Of a DNA stretch of 64,000 bases, positions 62,866 through 64,000 are shown one piece after another (positions within the stretch are counted from its first letter, which is position 1; each line of letters begins with the position of its first letter). The DNA is taken from the NCBI GenBank assembly GCA_964399735.1, contig CAYNSO010000003.1:1-64000 (forward strand), written 5' to 3'. The notes beneath the pieces are model-generated. The model saw only the letters and a list, made by a program, of their open reading frames with translations, searched no databases and was not told where the DNA came from. The position numbers were made by a program, and so were the translations under genes. The DNA comes from Fontivivens sp964399735 (GTDB taxonomy: Bacteria; Zhuqueibacterota; Zhuqueibacteria; Residuimicrobiales; Krinioviventaceae).

Positions 62866-63840
62866 CTATTGGTCACTTTTCTCATGCGGTTGAAAAATTC
62901 GGATCAGCTGCCTTGAAAATGATTTGGCTTTGGGTGCGCTGTATTGAGCAATTTTACGGTTTATACCGTCAGCCATCATACCGATCAATAATATTTGCAA
63001 ACCGGAAAACCACAAGATCAGCACACTGGAAGAAACGACTTTATGGGTGAGAAAATTCAAAGTAAAACCGCCAGCCTCTTCAAAAGCATAGATCACATCA
63101 AAAATAAATTTAATGCCGCCAATTGCCAGGGTAAACATCGCGGCCGGAATAAATATCTTTAACGGGTTGAACAACATGGACAAACGAATGACCAGGTTCA
63201 TAAATTCAATAAAATTCCAGGGAACAATTTTGGATTTACCGGCACGCTGGTAATAATTGATGGGCACATATTCCACTTTATAATTATCACTTAAAAAAGC
63301 TACTGTAGATGTCGTTGTAAAAGAAAACCGATCGGAAAGAATATTTAGATATTGCATGATCAATTCTTTACGGAATATACGCAGACCGGAATTGAGATCG
63401 GGAATGCGCTCTCCGGTAACATATTCTGCCAGCTTGCGCAACATCCATTTGGCAGGACGACGTACTAGTGGAATGGCAACATTTTCACCCTGTCGTGAGC
63501 CCACAACCATATCGGCATCCCTGATATAATCCAGCATTTTGGGAATTTGATCGGCAGGGTAGGTATTATCGGCATCGGTAATGAGGATAAGTTCGTTCCT
63601 GGCAACCTGAATACCGGTTTTTAATGAGGCGCCATAACCACGATTCTTCAAGTGTTGCACGACAATTGCATTGGTAGTACGCGCTTTTTCCACTGTTTTG
63701 TCTTTGGAACCATCGTCGACAATAATAATTTCATAACTAATACCGGTTTCGGTTAAAACCCGGTTCAAATCCTCGACTACGGCAATAATTCCGTTTTCTT
63801 CATTAAAAGCTGGAATAACTACGGAAATAGCATTTTCCAT
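62866..63840 (-). CDS. GT2 glycosyltransferase, DPM1/GtrB-like with two C-terminal spans
   Basis: 324 residues. ATG 63840 is used; the AGGAAAA ribosome site is 4 nt upstream of it, and an in-frame TTG lies directly before. Motifs are ISVVIPAFNEENGIIAVVED, IIIVDDGSKDKTVEK, GYGASLKTGIQVARNELILI, the metal motif TDADNTYPADQIPKML, and IPDLNSGLRIFRKELI. Two spans lie near residues 230-300. It makes a polyprenyl-phosphate-linked sugar or a related lipid intermediate. A hairpin separates it from the next gene, so it may be its own transcript. Confidence 0.92.
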   Translation of the reverse strand: MENAISVVIPAFNEENGIIAVVEDLNRVLTETGISYEIIIVDDGSKDKTVEKARTTNAIVVQHLKNRGYGASLKTGIQVARNELILITDADNTYPADQIPKMLDYIRDADMVVGSRQGENVAIPLVRRPAKWMLRKLAEYVTGERIPDLNSGLRIFRKELIMQYLNILSDRFSFTTTSTVAFLSDNYKVEYVPINYYQRAGKSKIVPWNFIEFMNLVIRLSMLFNPLKIFIPAAMFTLAIGGIKFIFDVIYAFEEAGGFTLNFLTHKVVSSSVLILWFSGLQILLIGMMADGINRKIAQYSAPKAKSFSRQLIRIFQPHEKSDQ

Positions 63841-63972
63841 CAAATTTTCCTGTATTATTGTTTTGTATTTCTGCCTGCAAAGAATACAAGATAATACAAA
63901 ATATGGAGATAATCAACTTTTTTATGTAAAAACACCCGGCAGGATATTAATAAAACGGCTCTATATTGTTTG

Positions 63973-63993
63973 TAGTGGGTAATTCTCCCACTA
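63973..63993. terminator. Hairpin near window end
   Basis: TAGTGGG pairs with CCCACTA across a 7-nt loop, followed by a short T-rich stretch (ATTTTAT). It may be the end of a transcript coming from outside the window or a leader structure; the remaining 157 bases after the last gene hold no gene. Confidence 0.35.
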
Positions 63994-64000
63994 TTTTATG

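Noticed and set aside
1..64000. tRNA, rRNA, CRISPR array, transposase, integrase or phage genes
   Set aside because: Looked for on both strands; no cloverleaf-like cluster, regularly spaced direct repeats, transposase or integrase motifs were found. A tRNA or IS profile search would be decisive.

Overview
The window looks like chromosomal DNA of a Gram-negative bacterium of the FCB superphylum, most like Calditrichota/KSB1, Ignavibacteria or Marinimicrobia. This is an inference from three things: a type IX secretion (T9SS) sorting domain with the YPNPFNPTT signature at the end of a 2752-residue secreted protein, a TonB receptor with an N-terminal carboxypeptidase-regulatory-like domain and no SusD partner, and secreted proteins mixing FN3, Asp-rich and jelly-roll modules. 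The DNA is moderately AT-rich by eye. I see no tRNA, rRNA, CRISPR array, insertion sequence or phage gene.

Region 1 (1-12.1 kb) is an envelope and secretion neighbourhood. It holds a large secreted protein cut by the window edge, its upstream TonB-dependent receptor, two paralogous parvulin-like lipoproteins on either side of a LacI-type regulator, and a lipoprotein with a coiled coil, one membrane span and a Lys/Ala-rich tail. Region 2 (12.4-20.7 kb) is one gene for a giant secreted protein: two LamG-like domains, FN3, fifteen Big_1-type Ig-like repeats (the first interrupted by a carbohydrate-binding-like module), two further Ig/cadherin-like segments and the T9SS sorting domain. A strong bidirectional terminator separates it from region 1.

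Region 3 (20.9-63.8 kb) is a very large surface-glycan locus, almost all on the minus strand. It encodes 19 glycosyltransferases: six GT4, seven GT2 and six polytopic GT-C enzymes. It also encodes two Wzx-type flippases, one Wzy/WaaL-type polymerase or ligase, two UPF0104 (LPG-synthase TM-like) proteins, a DUF2304 protein, a methyltransferase, a GNAT-like acyltransferase, NodB-type and ChbG-type deacetylases, a glycoside-hydrolase-like secreted protein, a CapK/PaaK-type adenylating enzyme, a UDP-galactopyranose-mutase-like flavoprotein, and an FkbH + acyl carrier protein + VOC module. Many genes overlap by 1-8 bases, so transcription is probably polycistronic. A terminator at about 28.0 kb and a two-gene plus-strand island at 34.5-36.5 kb split the locus into blocks.

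Likely logic (inference): cytoplasmic GT4 and GT2 enzymes build lipid-linked oligosaccharides that the flippases export. The polyprenyl-phosphate sugar synthases (DPM/GtrB-like GT2) supply donors to periplasmic GT-C enzymes. The polymerase/ligase and tailoring enzymes finish the glycan, and the FkbH/ACP module may add a three-carbon, glycerate-type decoration. No initiating phosphoglycosyltransferase, nucleotide-sugar pathway, Wza/Wzc export gene or T9SS core gene lies in the window, so the locus depends on genes elsewhere.
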